Source: Elizabethkingia bruuniana | GTDB taxonomy: Bacteria > Bacteroidota > Bacteroidia > Flavobacteriales > Weeksellaceae | Assembly: GCF_002024805.1 (NCBI RefSeq) | Contig: NZ_CP014337.1 | Span: forward strand, 3,596,001-3,660,000 | Reading direction: 5' to 3' | DNA length: 64,000 nt | Part shown: positions 25,799-34,092 of the stretch, in pieces | Numbering within the stretch: position 1 is the stretch's first letter | Layout of the letters: each line of letters starts with the position of its first letter | Translations under genes and position numbers: made by a program | The notes under the pieces: generated by a model | Seen by the model: the letters and a program-made list of their open reading frames with translations, nothing else | The model's database searches: none | Told to the model about the DNA's origin: nothing

Positions 25799-26674
25799 AT
25801 GAGTTATTTCTCAGTAAATAAAAAGGAAGAAAAAAAAGACAAACTAAAAAGTGCTGTAATAACCACTATAGTTTGGACTACACTCCTGCTTTTTATTGCA
25901 CTCTATTCTGTTAAAGTAAACCTCCCGAAAGAAGCTGAAGTTATTAATACAATGCTTGTAAACTTCGGTGATAACCGCAATGGTAATGGAACAGAAGAAC
26001 CAAAAGAACAAGAAGGCAGCTTCGCTCCTTTGGAAACCAAACCTGTTGTAGAAGAAGAGCCCGTTAAAGAAATTGCAAAGCCAGAACCACCTCTTGAGGC
26101 CAAAGAGAAAATTATTACAGGTAAAAATGAAAAAATACCTGTTGCCAAAGTAGAAAAGGCAGAGAAAAAAACGGCCACTAAGTCTTCTGTTAGAGAGACT
26201 AAAAAAAGCGACGCTAAGAAAACCACTACCGGAAATACAAAAGCTGAAGGCCCTAACAAAAAACAGGGAGCAAGTGGCGATGGAAAAGGAACCGCAGCTA
26301 TAGGAAACCTACTAAAAGGACGCGGAACAAAAGATGGTTCTCAGGGTGACGGCGGAAAAGCCGGAAACGCAGGCGATCCTTTAGGCGGCGATGGTAATGG
26401 TGACAGCAAAATTGGTGTCGACAGAAAACTTACCGGCTACATTCCTGGCACCATGGGCCGTGGTGGAGCTCAACCCGTGCATTCGTGCAAAGCATCAGGT
26501 TCTATTACACTTGCCTATACTGTAGATAAAGCCGGAAATGTAATATCTGTAAGACGTTCAGGAGGTATTTCAGACCCGTGTATCGTTTCTACTTCTATCC
26601 AATGGGTAAAACAATATGTAAAAGCTGAAAAAGCTAATTTTTCTTCTACCGGAACATATCGCATCACTTTCTAA
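25799..26674 (+). CDS. tonB: TonB-like energy transducer
   Basis: Protein of 291 aa with TonB layout: a short cytosolic N-terminus, one transmembrane helix (about 20-40), a long Pro/Glu/Lys-rich periplasmic spanner (about 60-155), then a Gly/Asp-rich segment (about 155-215), and a C-terminal TonB-like domain (SGSITLAYTVDKAGNVISV, then WVKQYVKAEKANF). Two Cys (SCKASG and DPCIV) flank that domain and may form a disulfide. With exbB and exbD it completes a transduction complex for outer-membrane receptors such as those at 16935, 56725 and 60305. The Gly-rich insert is unusual for classical TonB. Confidence 0.8.
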   Translation: MSYFSVNKKEEKKDKLKSAVITTIVWTTLLLFIALYSVKVNLPKEAEVINTMLVNFGDNRNGNGTEEPKEQEGSFAPLETKPVVEEEPVKEIAKPEPPLEAKEKIITGKNEKIPVAKVEKAEKKTATKSSVRETKKSDAKKTTTGNTKAEGPNKKQGASGDGKGTAAIGNLLKGRGTKDGSQGDGGKAGNAGDPLGGDGNGDSKIGVDRKLTGYIPGTMGRGGAQPVHSCKASGSITLAYTVDKAGNVISVRRSGGISDPCIVSTSIQWVKQYVKAEKANFSSTGTYRITF

Positions 26675-26689
26675 ACCGATGAAATCATC

Positions 26690-27934
26690 ATGACAAAATC
26701 AGAATATCAAGAAGCCTTAGAATGGCTTTTTGTACAAATGCCTAATTATCAAACGGACGGTATAAAGGCTTATAAACCTGGACTTGATAATATTATCCGA
26801 CTTTGTGAATATTTTGGAAACCCGCAAAAGGAACTCAAAATGATTCATATTGGTGGTACCAACGGAAAAGGATCTACCAGCAATATGCTGGCATCTGTAT
26901 TACAGGAAGAGGGCTATAAAATCGGATTATACAACTCCCCTCACCTTATTCATTTCACAGAAAGAATAAAAATAAACGGAAAGAATGCAAACGATGAGTT
27001 TGTTTACGATTTTATTCAGAAACTGAAGAATCTTCCTGAGGACATAAAGCCTTCATTCTTTGAGTTTACAACCATTATGGCATTCGAGTACTTCCGTCAG
27101 CAGAAAGTAGATTATGCTATTATAGAAGTAGGCCTTGGAGGCAGATTAGATGCAACTAATATTATCTCACCTATACTTACAGCTATTACCAATGTTGCGC
27201 TGGATCACACCAATATTTTAGGCAATACAAAAGAAGAAATCGCTACAGAAAAGGCCGGAATTATAAAAGCTGGAATTCCTGTTGTTTCTGGCGATGAAAA
27301 CCCGTCAGTAAGGAATATCATCCAGCAAAAGGCAAACGAGCTTAATGCTAAGTTTATAGACGCTACAAACCTGATTTCTGAATTAGATTCCGATTTAAAG
27401 GGAACTTATCAGAAAAATAATATAAGAGCTGTTCTGACATTAGTCGAAGAACTACGCCTTCAGAATATTTCTATTTCGGAAGAATCTTTAGAAAAAGGTC
27501 TTTTGCACGTTCACAAAAACACAAATTTTATTGGTCGCTGGTTTGAGTTTTCTCAAAGTCCTCTTACCATTTGCGACACCGGACACAATCAGGCAGGATT
27601 GGAATATGTATTCAATCAGTTAAAAACTTATTCCCAGTCAAAACATATTGTTCTTGGCTTTGTAAATGATAAAAATATAGACGATGTAATTCCTTTGCTT
27701 CCAAAAAATGAAAAATTTTATTTTGTGAAACCATCTATTCACAGAGGAAGAAATCCTCAGGAATATGAAAACCTCATCCAAAAAGAAAACTTAAACTATC
27801 AGATATTCAACGATGTACAGTCAGGTTATTTAGCTGCTAAAGAAAATTGTATTCCAGACGATATGATATTTATTGGCGGAAGTAACTTTGTTGTTGGAGA
27901 TTTTTTAGAAAAAAATTTGGCAATTCACGAATAA
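26690..27934 (+). CDS. folC: Folylpolyglutamate synthase/dihydrofolate synthase
   Basis: Mur-ligase-family enzyme of 414 aa. It has the FolC P-loop HIGGTNGKGSTSNML (about 55-69), EVGLGGRLDATNI, DHTNILG, and the C-terminal GRWF and DTGHNQAGLEY motifs. It adds L-glutamate to dihydropteroate and to folates in the cytosol. It follows the TonB-like gene by 15 nt and is probably co-transcribed. The tRNA-Val promoter overlaps its last codons. Confidence 0.93.
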   Translation: MTKSEYQEALEWLFVQMPNYQTDGIKAYKPGLDNIIRLCEYFGNPQKELKMIHIGGTNGKGSTSNMLASVLQEEGYKIGLYNSPHLIHFTERIKINGKNANDEFVYDFIQKLKNLPEDIKPSFFEFTTIMAFEYFRQQKVDYAIIEVGLGGRLDATNIISPILTAITNVALDHTNILGNTKEEIATEKAGIIKAGIPVVSGDENPSVRNIIQQKANELNAKFIDATNLISELDSDLKGTYQKNNIRAVLTLVEELRLQNISISEESLEKGLLHVHKNTNFIGRWFEFSQSPLTICDTGHNQAGLEYVFNQLKTYSQSKHIVLGFVNDKNIDDVIPLLPKNEKFYFVKPSIHRGRNPQEYENLIQKENLNYQIFNDVQSGYLAAKENCIPDDMIFIGGSNFVVGDFLEKNLAIHE

Positions 27935-27946
27935 GTTGTATATTTG
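27917..27946 (+). promoter_or_regulatory. tRNA-Val operon promoter
   Basis: TTG (27917-27919), 19-nt spacer, TATATTTG (27939-27946): an exact match. The -33 part lies inside the 3' end of folC; the first tRNA begins 33 nt beyond the -7 element. Confidence 0.8.
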
Positions 27947-27979
27947 CACCACTCAAAAAGAGAAAACAACTCTAAAAGA

Positions 27980-28054
27980 GGGTTCTTAGCTCAGTTGGTT
28001 CAGAGCATCTGGTTTACACCCAGAGGGTCGGGGGTTCGAATCCCTCAGGACCCA
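27980..28054 (+). tRNA. tRNA-Val (anticodon TAC), copy 1
   Basis: A 75-nt cloverleaf. The acceptor stem GGGTTCT pairs with AGGACCC, the D arm is GCTCAGTTGGTTCAGAGC, the anticodon arm is TCTGG-TTTACAC-CCAGA with TAC, and the T arm contains GGTTCGAAT. The 3' CCA is not encoded (ACA follows), as is common in Bacteroidota. It reads GUA and, with wobble, other valine codons. Confidence 0.97.
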
Positions 28055-28083
28055 CAAAAGGTTCGAAATCCTTTAAAAAATTC

Positions 28084-28158
28084 GGGTTCTTAGCTCAGTT
28101 GGTTCAGAGCATCTGGTTTACACCCAGAGGGTCGGGGGTTCGAATCCCTCAGGACCCA
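28084..28158 (+). tRNA. tRNA-Val (anticodon TAC), copy 2
   Basis: Identical over all 75 nt to copy 1 and separated from it by a 29-nt linker. The linker contains GGTTCGAAATCC, an echo of the T-arm. CCA is not encoded. A strong terminator follows at once. Confidence 0.97.
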
Positions 28159-28160
28159 CA

Positions 28161-28192
28161 AAAAAACTCTCAGTTTTCTGAGAGTTTTTTTT
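28161..28192 (+). terminator. tRNA-Val operon terminator
   Basis: A 13-bp stem (AAAAAACTCTCAG with CTGAGAGTTTTTT) around TTTT, followed by further T. It lies 2 nt after the second tRNA. Confidence 0.9.
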
Positions 28193-28288
28193 ATGCCTTA
28201 AATATTATCACTCAAAATTTCTAACCTATCTTTTCTTTATTCTACTGAATATATTCGAAGCCTCTTAAAACGAAAAGACGGGGGTAAC

Positions 28289-28316
28289 AAAAAACTCCCA
28301 GTTTCCTGAGAGTTTT
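28289..28316 (-). terminator. Terminator of the glycosyltransferase 9 gene
   Basis: An 11-bp stem with one mismatch (28291-28301 with 28306-28316). On the minus strand it reads AAAACTCTCAGG-AAA-CTGGGAGTTTTTT. It is nearly a copy of the tRNA terminator 130 bp away. It begins 3 nt beyond the GT9 stop. The 96 nt between the two terminators show no gene. Confidence 0.8.
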
Positions 28317-28318
28317 GC

Positions 28319-29290
28319 TTATTTCTTTATTTTATCTATTATTTGTTGTATTTTCAGTTCCTCCAGGCATGCCCAGTCACCGCGGTAACATTCTTTATCT
28401 CCAAAGACAGAGCAAGGTCTGCAAGTCAAATCTTTCACTCCAACCACATCTTCTTCTTTTTGACCATATCCAAGAAATCCTGCATATGGATGCGTTGCCC
28501 CCCATACAGAAACCACTCGTGTCCCGACCAGAGACGCAAGGTGCATATTAGCAGAGTCCATAGATATCATTACCCGAAGTTTGGATATCATATTTAATTC
28601 GTCAGAAAGGCTTAGTTTACCGGCTAAGGACGTTGTATTAGGTATTTCTTTCTCCCATTTGGACAGAACCTCCACTTCAGACGCTCCACCTCCAAAAAAG
28701 TAAATATGCTCACTTTTTGCAAGCTCCCTGACAAGTTCAAAAGATTTTTCAAGAGGCATCATTTTGCCTCTATGCTGAGCAAATGGTGCAAAACCTATTC
28801 CGGATTTATCTTCAACTAAAGGTCTTAATGTATGAGAAAGATTTACAGAATACCCCATAGAGCGCAAAACATCTGCATATCGTTCAGTTGTTTTCTTCAA
28901 CTGGTGTTTATTCAGATTCCATACATCGGTAAGCTCTTCTTTATCCTCTTTTCCTTTATTAATCTTATAAACCTTAAAACCTCTTCTCTTAAAGAACAGG
29001 TAAAGAATTTTAGATCTGATCACATCATGCAGATCTGCAATAAAATCGGGATTATATTTTTTCAGAAGTTCTTTGGCCAGCTTTCGCATACCAAGAATTC
29101 CTTTATAGTCGTCTATATTAATTCCAACAAATTCAATTCCTTCGATCCCTTCAAAAAGCCCCGAAAAGCCTTTTCTGGAAACCATTACAATACGAACGTC
29201 CTTATTTTGTTCGAGAAATTCCCGAAAAACTGGTACAGTCATCGCTACATCTCCAAATGCAGAGAAGCGGTATGCTAAAATAGTTTTCAA
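28319..29290 (-). CDS. Glycosyltransferase family 9 (heptosyltransferase-like)
   Basis: Protein of 323 aa with GT9 (ADP-heptose:LPS heptosyltransferase) features: FSAFGDVAMTVPVFREFL at the N-terminus, IGFAPFAQHRGKMMPLE, YFFGGGASEVEVL, and the donor-site region ISMDSANMHLASLVGTRVVSVWGATHPYAGF. It probably transfers a sugar to lipid A-core or another glycolipid; the donor is not determined. The start is a TTG whose TTGA overlaps the TGA stop of sufE, so it is translationally coupled to it. A terminator lies immediately downstream. Confidence 0.88.
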   Translation of the reverse strand: MKTILAYRFSAFGDVAMTVPVFREFLEQNKDVRIVMVSRKGFSGLFEGIEGIEFVGINIDDYKGILGMRKLAKELLKKYNPDFIADLHDVIRSKILYLFFKRRGFKVYKINKGKEDKEELTDVWNLNKHQLKKTTERYADVLRSMGYSVNLSHTLRPLVEDKSGIGFAPFAQHRGKMMPLEKSFELVRELAKSEHIYFFGGGASEVEVLSKWEKEIPNTTSLAGKLSLSDELNMISKLRVMISMDSANMHLASLVGTRVVSVWGATHPYAGFLGYGQKEEDVVGVKDLTCRPCSVFGDKECYRGDWACLEELKIQQIIDKIKK

Positions 29291-29706
29291 CTTTTTAACT
29301 GAAATGCAACTGCGTAAAATTTAATTTGCTTGGTCATTGCCATCAGTCCGTTTGCACGAGATGGCGAAAGAAACTCCTGAAGACCTATTTCTTCAATAAA
29401 TTTAAAATCGGAGTCTAGAATTTCTTGTGTTGAATGGCCACTGTATACCTGAGTAAGCATTGCTACAATACCTTTAGGGAGTATTCCATCGGAATCTGCC
29501 TGAAAGAATAATTTACCATCCTTAAATTCAGCATCAATCCATACTTTGGACTGACACCCTCGAATAAGGTTCTCGTCGGTCTTTTTATCCTCAGATAATC
29601 CTTTTAATTCTTTACCCAAATCAATGATATATTCATATTTCTGCTCCCAGTCCTCCAGGAAAGCAAAATCATCTACTAAAGCCCTCTGTTTTTCTTGAAT
29701 TGTCAT
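29287..29706 (-). CDS. sufE: SufE-like sulfur acceptor protein
   Basis: Protein of 139 aa of the SufE family. The acceptor Cys51 is in LIRGCQSKVWID, and the C-terminal SPSRANGLMAMTKQIK is typical. SufE takes persulfide sulfur from SufS and stimulates iron-sulfur cluster assembly. No other suf gene lies in the window, so it is separated from the main suf operon. It is coupled by a 4-nt overlap to the glycosyltransferase gene downstream. Confidence 0.92.
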   Translation of the reverse strand: MTIQEKQRALVDDFAFLEDWEQKYEYIIDLGKELKGLSEDKKTDENLIRGCQSKVWIDAEFKDGKLFFQADSDGILPKGIVAMLTQVYSGHSTQEILDSDFKFIEEIGLQEFLSPSRANGLMAMTKQIKFYAVAFQLKS

Positions 29707-29758
29707 TATTAAAATGCTTTATGCAAAGGTAAAGATTTTGGAAGAAATGATCATAAAT

Positions 29759-29986
29759 CTACTTTTTTACCTTTTTCTGAAGAAGGTAATAAACCTGAAT
29801 GAAACAGATTATCGCATTGGGTATAATAATCGGCCAAAGCATTCCTCTGTAAATACCATAAATTACAAAGCAAATACAACCTGCCAGATTAATAAGTCTG
29901 ATTTTTAGTACGTCTTTCGGTATAAAGCCCAGAACTATTAGTACTGATGCTAAATAACCTACAATTTCAACCCAGCTTTCATTCAT
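29759..29986 (-). CDS. Small YgjV-like inner-membrane protein
   Basis: Protein of 75 aa with two or three hydrophobic helices. Recognisable are EIVGYLASVLIVLGFIPKDV and LRLINLAGCICFVIYG-like segments of the short YgjV/CBU_0592-type membrane family, whose members show a PQ-loop-like hairpin. The function is unknown. It stands alone between sufE and clpC; a 64-aa ORF on the other strand is a shadow. Confidence 0.75.
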   Translation of the reverse strand: MNESWVEIVGYLASVLIVLGFIPKDVLKIRLINLAGCICFVIYGIYRGMLWPIIIPNAIICFIQVYYLLQKKVKK

Positions 29987-30043
29987 AACGAATATAATTT
30001 TGGCGCAAACCTAATAAACAATTCGCTTAAAATCAAATCTTTT

Positions 30044-30066
30044 TGTGCCATAACGGCACATTTTTT
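30044..30066. promoter_or_regulatory. Inverted repeat and T tract in the clpC leader or promoter region
   Basis: TGTGCC-ATAAC-GGCACA (30044-30060), followed by six T, about 100 nt upstream of clpC. A TTG (30043-30045) and a near-consensus TTTCTTTG (30064-30071) bracket the palindrome, so it could be an operator inside a promoter spacer. As RNA it could be a small terminator or attenuator. Confidence 0.4.
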
Positions 30067-30168
30067 CTTTGGTAAGATGTTTGCAAATTTCAATTACCTG
30101 AAAAACTTCTATAACAAAACAAGAACTTTTTCAGAAATAACTTTTAAATTAGTATACATTTTAAAATC

Positions 30169-32706
30169 ATGGAATATCAATTCTCAAAAGGGATGAACCA
30201 AGTGTTCAACAATAGCCGTAATGAGGCCAAGAGATTGCAGAGTGAATTCCTCAATACTGAACATCTATTATTGGGTATTATAAAGTCTGAAAACTCTTCC
30301 GCATACGCTATTCTTGAGGATTTCAATGCCGACTTAACACAAATAAGAAGAAAGATTGAAAGCCTTAATATAACTAGTAACAACCCGAATGCTATGGTAA
30401 CGGAAAAAATTCCGTTAACTAAAATGGCAGACCAGGCTATTAAACGTGCAGCGCTTGAATGCAGATTGTATAAATCTACAGAAGTGAATACTGTACACCT
30501 GTTACTGGGTATTTTGTATAAAACCGAAGATCCGACAACCAGCATTCTGGAGTCTTACGACATCGATTATCAAGCTGTGTCCAAGCATTATAAATCTATG
30601 CTAAAGGAAAACGGCGATTTGCCTAAAAATCAGGCATTCGATGATGACGAAGACAAAGATGATGCGTTCAGTCAGATGAAGAAACCTTCCGGAAATCTGG
30701 GAACAGGTAAAAGTAAAACTCCGGTTCTTGATAACTTCGGTAGAGATCTTACCGGGCTGGCAAGAGACGGAAAACTGGATCCTGTAATCGGCCGTGAAAA
30801 GGAGATTGAGAGAGTATCTCAAATTCTTTCCAGAAGAAAGAAAAACAATCCTCTTCTAATCGGTGAACCAGGAGTAGGTAAATCTGCTATTGCTGAAGGT
30901 TTAGCACTAAGAATACACCAGAAAAAAGTATCCCGTGTATTATTTAATAAAAGAGTAATCACTCTGGATCTGGCAAGTCTTGTTGCAGGAACTAAGTACA
31001 GAGGACAGTTTGAAGAAAGAATGAAGGCTATTATGTCTGAGTTGGAAAAAAACAGAGATGTAATTCTGTTTATTGACGAACTTCATACTATTGTTGGTGC
31101 CGGAAGTTCTACAGGATCTCTGGATGCTTCAAACATGTTCAAGCCTGCTTTGGCAAGAGGCGAAATCCAATGTATTGGTGCTACAACTCTGGACGAATAC
31201 CGTCAGTACATCGAGAAAGATGGTGCTTTAGAGCGTCGTTTCCAAAAAGTAATGGTAGAACCTACCACTATCGAAGAAAGTATTCAGATCCTTAATCAGA
31301 TCAAAGATAAATATGAGGAGTATCACAATGTAACTTACACTGATGATGCTATCAAAGCTTGTGTTAATTTAACAGCAAGATATATTACCGACCGTTTCCT
31401 TCCGGATAAAGCAATTGATGCTTTAGACGAGGCCGGATCTCGTGTCTATATCAAAAACATGAAAGTTCCTACTGAAATCATCGAGTACGAAAAAGCGATA
31501 GAAGAGGTAAAAGAGCAAAAACAGAAAGCTGTAAAAGCACAGGACTATCTTGAAGCCCGCAAGCTTAAAGATGAGGAAGAGCGTCTGCAAATCGAACTTA
31601 ACCTTGCTCAGGAAAACTGGGACAAAGAGGTAAAAGAGAAGAAAGAAGTTGTTACCGAAGAGAATGTTGCTGAAGTAGTATCTATGATGAGTGGTGTTCC
31701 GGTAACCAAAGTAGGCAAAAACGAGCTGGATAAACTTTCCCAGATGGATGCCATGCTTAACGGCAAAGTTATCGGTCAGGAAGACGCCGTTCGCAAAGTT
31801 GTAAAAGCAATTCAGAGAAACCGTGCCGGACTGAAAGATCCAAACAGACCTATAGGAACATTTATTTTCCTTGGTACAACTGGTGTTGGTAAAACAGAAT
31901 TAGCCAAAGTAATGGCGCGTGAACTTTTTGATTCAGACGAAGCGCTAATCAGAATAGACATGAGTGAATACATGGAGAAATTTGCCGTGAGCCGATTAGT
32001 AGGAGCGCCTCCGGGATACGTAGGTTACGAAGAAGGCGGGCAGCTTACAGAGGCTGTACGCAGAAAGCCTTATGCTGTAGTTCTTCTGGATGAGATCGAA
32101 AAGGCTCACCCTGATGTGTTCAATATTCTTCTTCAGATTCTGGATGAAGGACATGTTACCGACAGCTTAGGCAGAAAAGTAGATTTCCGTAACACTATTA
32201 TCATCTTGACATCCAATATCGGAACCAGAGATCTTAAAGATTTCGGTGATGGTGTAGGATTCGGAACTTCTGCTAAAAAGTCTACTTCAGACAGCAGAGC
32301 CAGAAGTACAATCGAAAATGCCCTTAAAAAAGCGTTTGCTCCAGAGTTCCTAAACAGAATTGATGATATTGTTATCTTCAACTCTCTTGAAAAAGATGAT
32401 ATTAAGAAAATCATTAGTCTGGAGTTAGGTAAATTGTACAGCAGACTGGAAAAACTTGACTACCATGTTGAGCTTTCCGAAGAAGCTACAGAATTCATTG
32501 CTGAAAAAGGCTGGGATAAAGATTTTGGTGCCCGTCCGTTGAAGCGTGCAATTCAGAAATACATAGAAGATTTGCTGGCTGAAATGCTTGTAAACAAACA
32601 GATGAAAGAAGGCGATAAAATCACTCTTAAGGTCAATGAGGCCAAAGATGCTCTGGAAGCAGAGAAGACTCCTAAAAAGAAAGAAAAAGAGCCTAAAACT
32701 TCATAA
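30169..32706 (+). CDS. clpC: ATP-dependent Clp protease ATP-binding subunit ClpC
   Basis: Hsp100 unfoldase of 845 aa: N-terminal Clp-N repeats (1-150), a short acidic linker, AAA-1 with Walker A GEPGVGKSA (about 231-239) and FIDELHTIVGAG, a coiled-coil middle domain with a UVR-like DYLEARKLKDEEERLQ, AAA-2 with Walker A GTTGVGKTE (about 569-577) and LLDEIEKAHPDVF, and the D2-small domain with FGARPLKRAIQ. It feeds proteins to ClpP in stress responses and quality control. It has a clear terminator. No ClpP or McsB gene is adjacent. Confidence 0.95.
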   Translation: MEYQFSKGMNQVFNNSRNEAKRLQSEFLNTEHLLLGIIKSENSSAYAILEDFNADLTQIRRKIESLNITSNNPNAMVTEKIPLTKMADQAIKRAALECRLYKSTEVNTVHLLLGILYKTEDPTTSILESYDIDYQAVSKHYKSMLKENGDLPKNQAFDDDEDKDDAFSQMKKPSGNLGTGKSKTPVLDNFGRDLTGLARDGKLDPVIGREKEIERVSQILSRRKKNNPLLIGEPGVGKSAIAEGLALRIHQKKVSRVLFNKRVITLDLASLVAGTKYRGQFEERMKAIMSELEKNRDVILFIDELHTIVGAGSSTGSLDASNMFKPALARGEIQCIGATTLDEYRQYIEKDGALERRFQKVMVEPTTIEESIQILNQIKDKYEEYHNVTYTDDAIKACVNLTARYITDRFLPDKAIDALDEAGSRVYIKNMKVPTEIIEYEKAIEEVKEQKQKAVKAQDYLEARKLKDEEERLQIELNLAQENWDKEVKEKKEVVTEENVAEVVSMMSGVPVTKVGKNELDKLSQMDAMLNGKVIGQEDAVRKVVKAIQRNRAGLKDPNRPIGTFIFLGTTGVGKTELAKVMARELFDSDEALIRIDMSEYMEKFAVSRLVGAPPGYVGYEEGGQLTEAVRRKPYAVVLLDEIEKAHPDVFNILLQILDEGHVTDSLGRKVDFRNTIIILTSNIGTRDLKDFGDGVGFGTSAKKSTSDSRARSTIENALKKAFAPEFLNRIDDIVIFNSLEKDDIKKIISLELGKLYSRLEKLDYHVELSEEATEFIAEKGWDKDFGARPLKRAIQKYIEDLLAEMLVNKQMKEGDKITLKVNEAKDALEAEKTPKKKEKEPKTS

Positions 32707-32713
32707 AAACAAG

Positions 32714-32742
32714 ATCCCTCAGAAAATTCTGAGGGATTTTTT
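32714..32742 (+). terminator. clpC terminator
   Basis: A perfect 11-bp stem (ATCCCTCAGAA/TTCTGAGGGAT) with a 2-nt centre and a T6 tract, 8 nt beyond the clpC stop. Confidence 0.88.
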
Positions 32743-32776
32743 ATTTGTTCTATAAATTCAAATTATTAATAAAGCT

Positions 32777-33544
32777 TTATTCCAGATCTAATCTCGGAGA
32801 ATTATTATATATCTCTTTAGCTTTATCAATCCAATCCTTTCTCTCTTTCGCCGTTTCAAAGCTAACAACTTGTGCAGTCCCATAGACATTTGTGTTATAT
32901 CGAATGGTATTTAGTTTAGTTTTTGTAACCTTACTAATCTTTTTAGAATCTGGTATTAATATTTCTCTATTTTTCCTTTTAAACTGAGTTAACTTAAAAT
33001 AATAATTCTGTTTATCATCATAAAGAATATATACAAGCCCCGGTAGTCCTGTAAATTTGTATGGAAAGAAGTTCAATGTCAGGTCTTCAGCATACCACGC
33101 AGTCCATTTTCTACCAAAGGCAAAACCTTCTGCCTTTCGTATAGTTGTATCATTATATGGTTTTCTGTCGTTTAGTATTTTCCATTTTATATCAGGAGCT
33201 TCACTATAAGTATATTTCTTTCCAATTATATTCTCTAAAACAATTAAATTTCCAGACTGATTAATCACTTCTTCATTAAAGGCTGAATTATATTTCAGCT
33301 GTCCCATAACGTCATCATTTTTAATTTTACCCGACCGTTTAAGTGAATCCAATACATAATTATTTGTACCGATGAAATAGCTCATATTTTTTTTACTATT
33401 CATAAATAAGAGAAACTGTTCATCATTTTTCACTTTGTTTATAGGATATGTCAGACTGTATGCAGCTACAAAATCAAATTTTTCTTTTTGACAATACAAA
33501 ACAACTGAAAGATGTAGTAATATATATAAAATTATATTTTTCAT
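32777..33544 (-). CDS. GLPGLI family protein
   Basis: Secreted protein of 255 aa with a signal peptide (1-19). It has the family motif FTGLPGLVYILYDDKQNYYF (about 163-182) and the preceding GRKWTAWYAEDL. GLPGLI proteins are Bacteroidota-specific exported proteins of unknown role, often near TonB receptors or secretion genes. Upstream on the same strand is a small Cys-pair protein gene 57 nt away, with a terminator-like hairpin between them. Confidence 0.85.
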   Translation of the reverse strand: MKNIILYILLHLSVVLYCQKEKFDFVAAYSLTYPINKVKNDEQFLLFMNSKKNMSYFIGTNNYVLDSLKRSGKIKNDDVMGQLKYNSAFNEEVINQSGNLIVLENIIGKKYTYSEAPDIKWKILNDRKPYNDTTIRKAEGFAFGRKWTAWYAEDLTLNFFPYKFTGLPGLVYILYDDKQNYYFKLTQFKRKNREILIPDSKKISKVTKTKLNTIRYNTNVYGTAQVVSFETAKERKDWIDKAKEIYNNSPRLDLE

Positions 33545-33553
33545 AAATTATTA

Positions 33554-33577
33554 AGAAAAGGCAGCAATTCAGCTGCC
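33554..33577 (-). terminator. Hairpin between the small Cys-pair gene and the GLPGLI gene
   Basis: GGCAGC-TGAATT-GCTGCC followed by TTTTCTT on the minus strand. It may end or attenuate transcription before the GLPGLI gene. Confidence 0.65.
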
Positions 33578-33601
33578 TCATATTTATATAGTTTTATAAA
33601 G

Positions 33602-33808
33602 TCATACTATCAGGGTGATTGTTGAGGGCCTAACTCCACATTCGTTATAATTAACCTGACTTACTGCTGCTTTAATTTGGTCAACAGTTGCATTGTCTGA
33701 AATCTCTTTAGTGACTGTAGTACCACAAGAAGTGGATATTGTCCATTTAGCAGCAAACATTTGTCCGACTCCTAAAAGAATTGCTGAAAATAAAAATAAT
33801 TTTTTCAT
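33602..33808 (-). CDS. Small secreted protein with a Cys pair, 68 aa
   Basis: Not recognised. The signal peptide (about 1-19, MKKLFLFSAILLGVGQMFA) leaves a mature protein of about 49 residues with two Cys (STSCGTT and NECGVRP) that could form one disulfide, and Thr/Ser-rich strands. It is encoded just upstream of the GLPGLI gene on the same strand. The AT-rich upstream region carries a 12-bp palindrome. A periplasmic or extracellular role is inferred from the signal peptide only. Confidence 0.65.
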   Translation of the reverse strand: MKKLFLFSAILLGVGQMFAAKWTISTSCGTTVTKEISDNATVDQIKAAVSQVNYNECGVRPSTITLIV

Positions 33809-33851
33809 TGTTTAAATTAATTTTTAATCGTTAAACGTATTAATAACTGTG

Positions 33852-33863
33852 AATGACGTCATT
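33852..33863. repeat. 12-bp palindrome AATGACGTCATT
   Basis: A perfect palindrome 44 nt upstream of the small Cys-pair gene. The surrounding 33809-34033 is very AT-rich and shows no gene. It is a possible operator; no regulator is identified. Confidence 0.3.
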
Positions 33864-34033
33864 ATGATTTAAAAAATAAATTCGCGACTTTATATTTTTA
33901 AATCAACGATTAAATTTAAATAAAAAAAACACTTAAAATAAATTAATTATTTTAAAATTTACTTATGTTAAATAATTTTTATTATAAAAACAAAAGGCAA
34001 TAATATTATTTAGCATAATAAAATATGGAAAGC

Positions 34034-34057
34034 AAAAACCACTGATTAAATCAGTGG
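34034..34057 (-). terminator. Terminator of the GH3 gene
   Basis: An 8-bp stem (CCACTGAT/ATCAGTGG) with a 3-nt loop and TTTTT on the minus strand, 36 nt beyond the GH3 stop. Confidence 0.75.
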
Positions 34058-34092
34058 CTCTTATTTTTTATTTATATAAAATTATACGCTGG

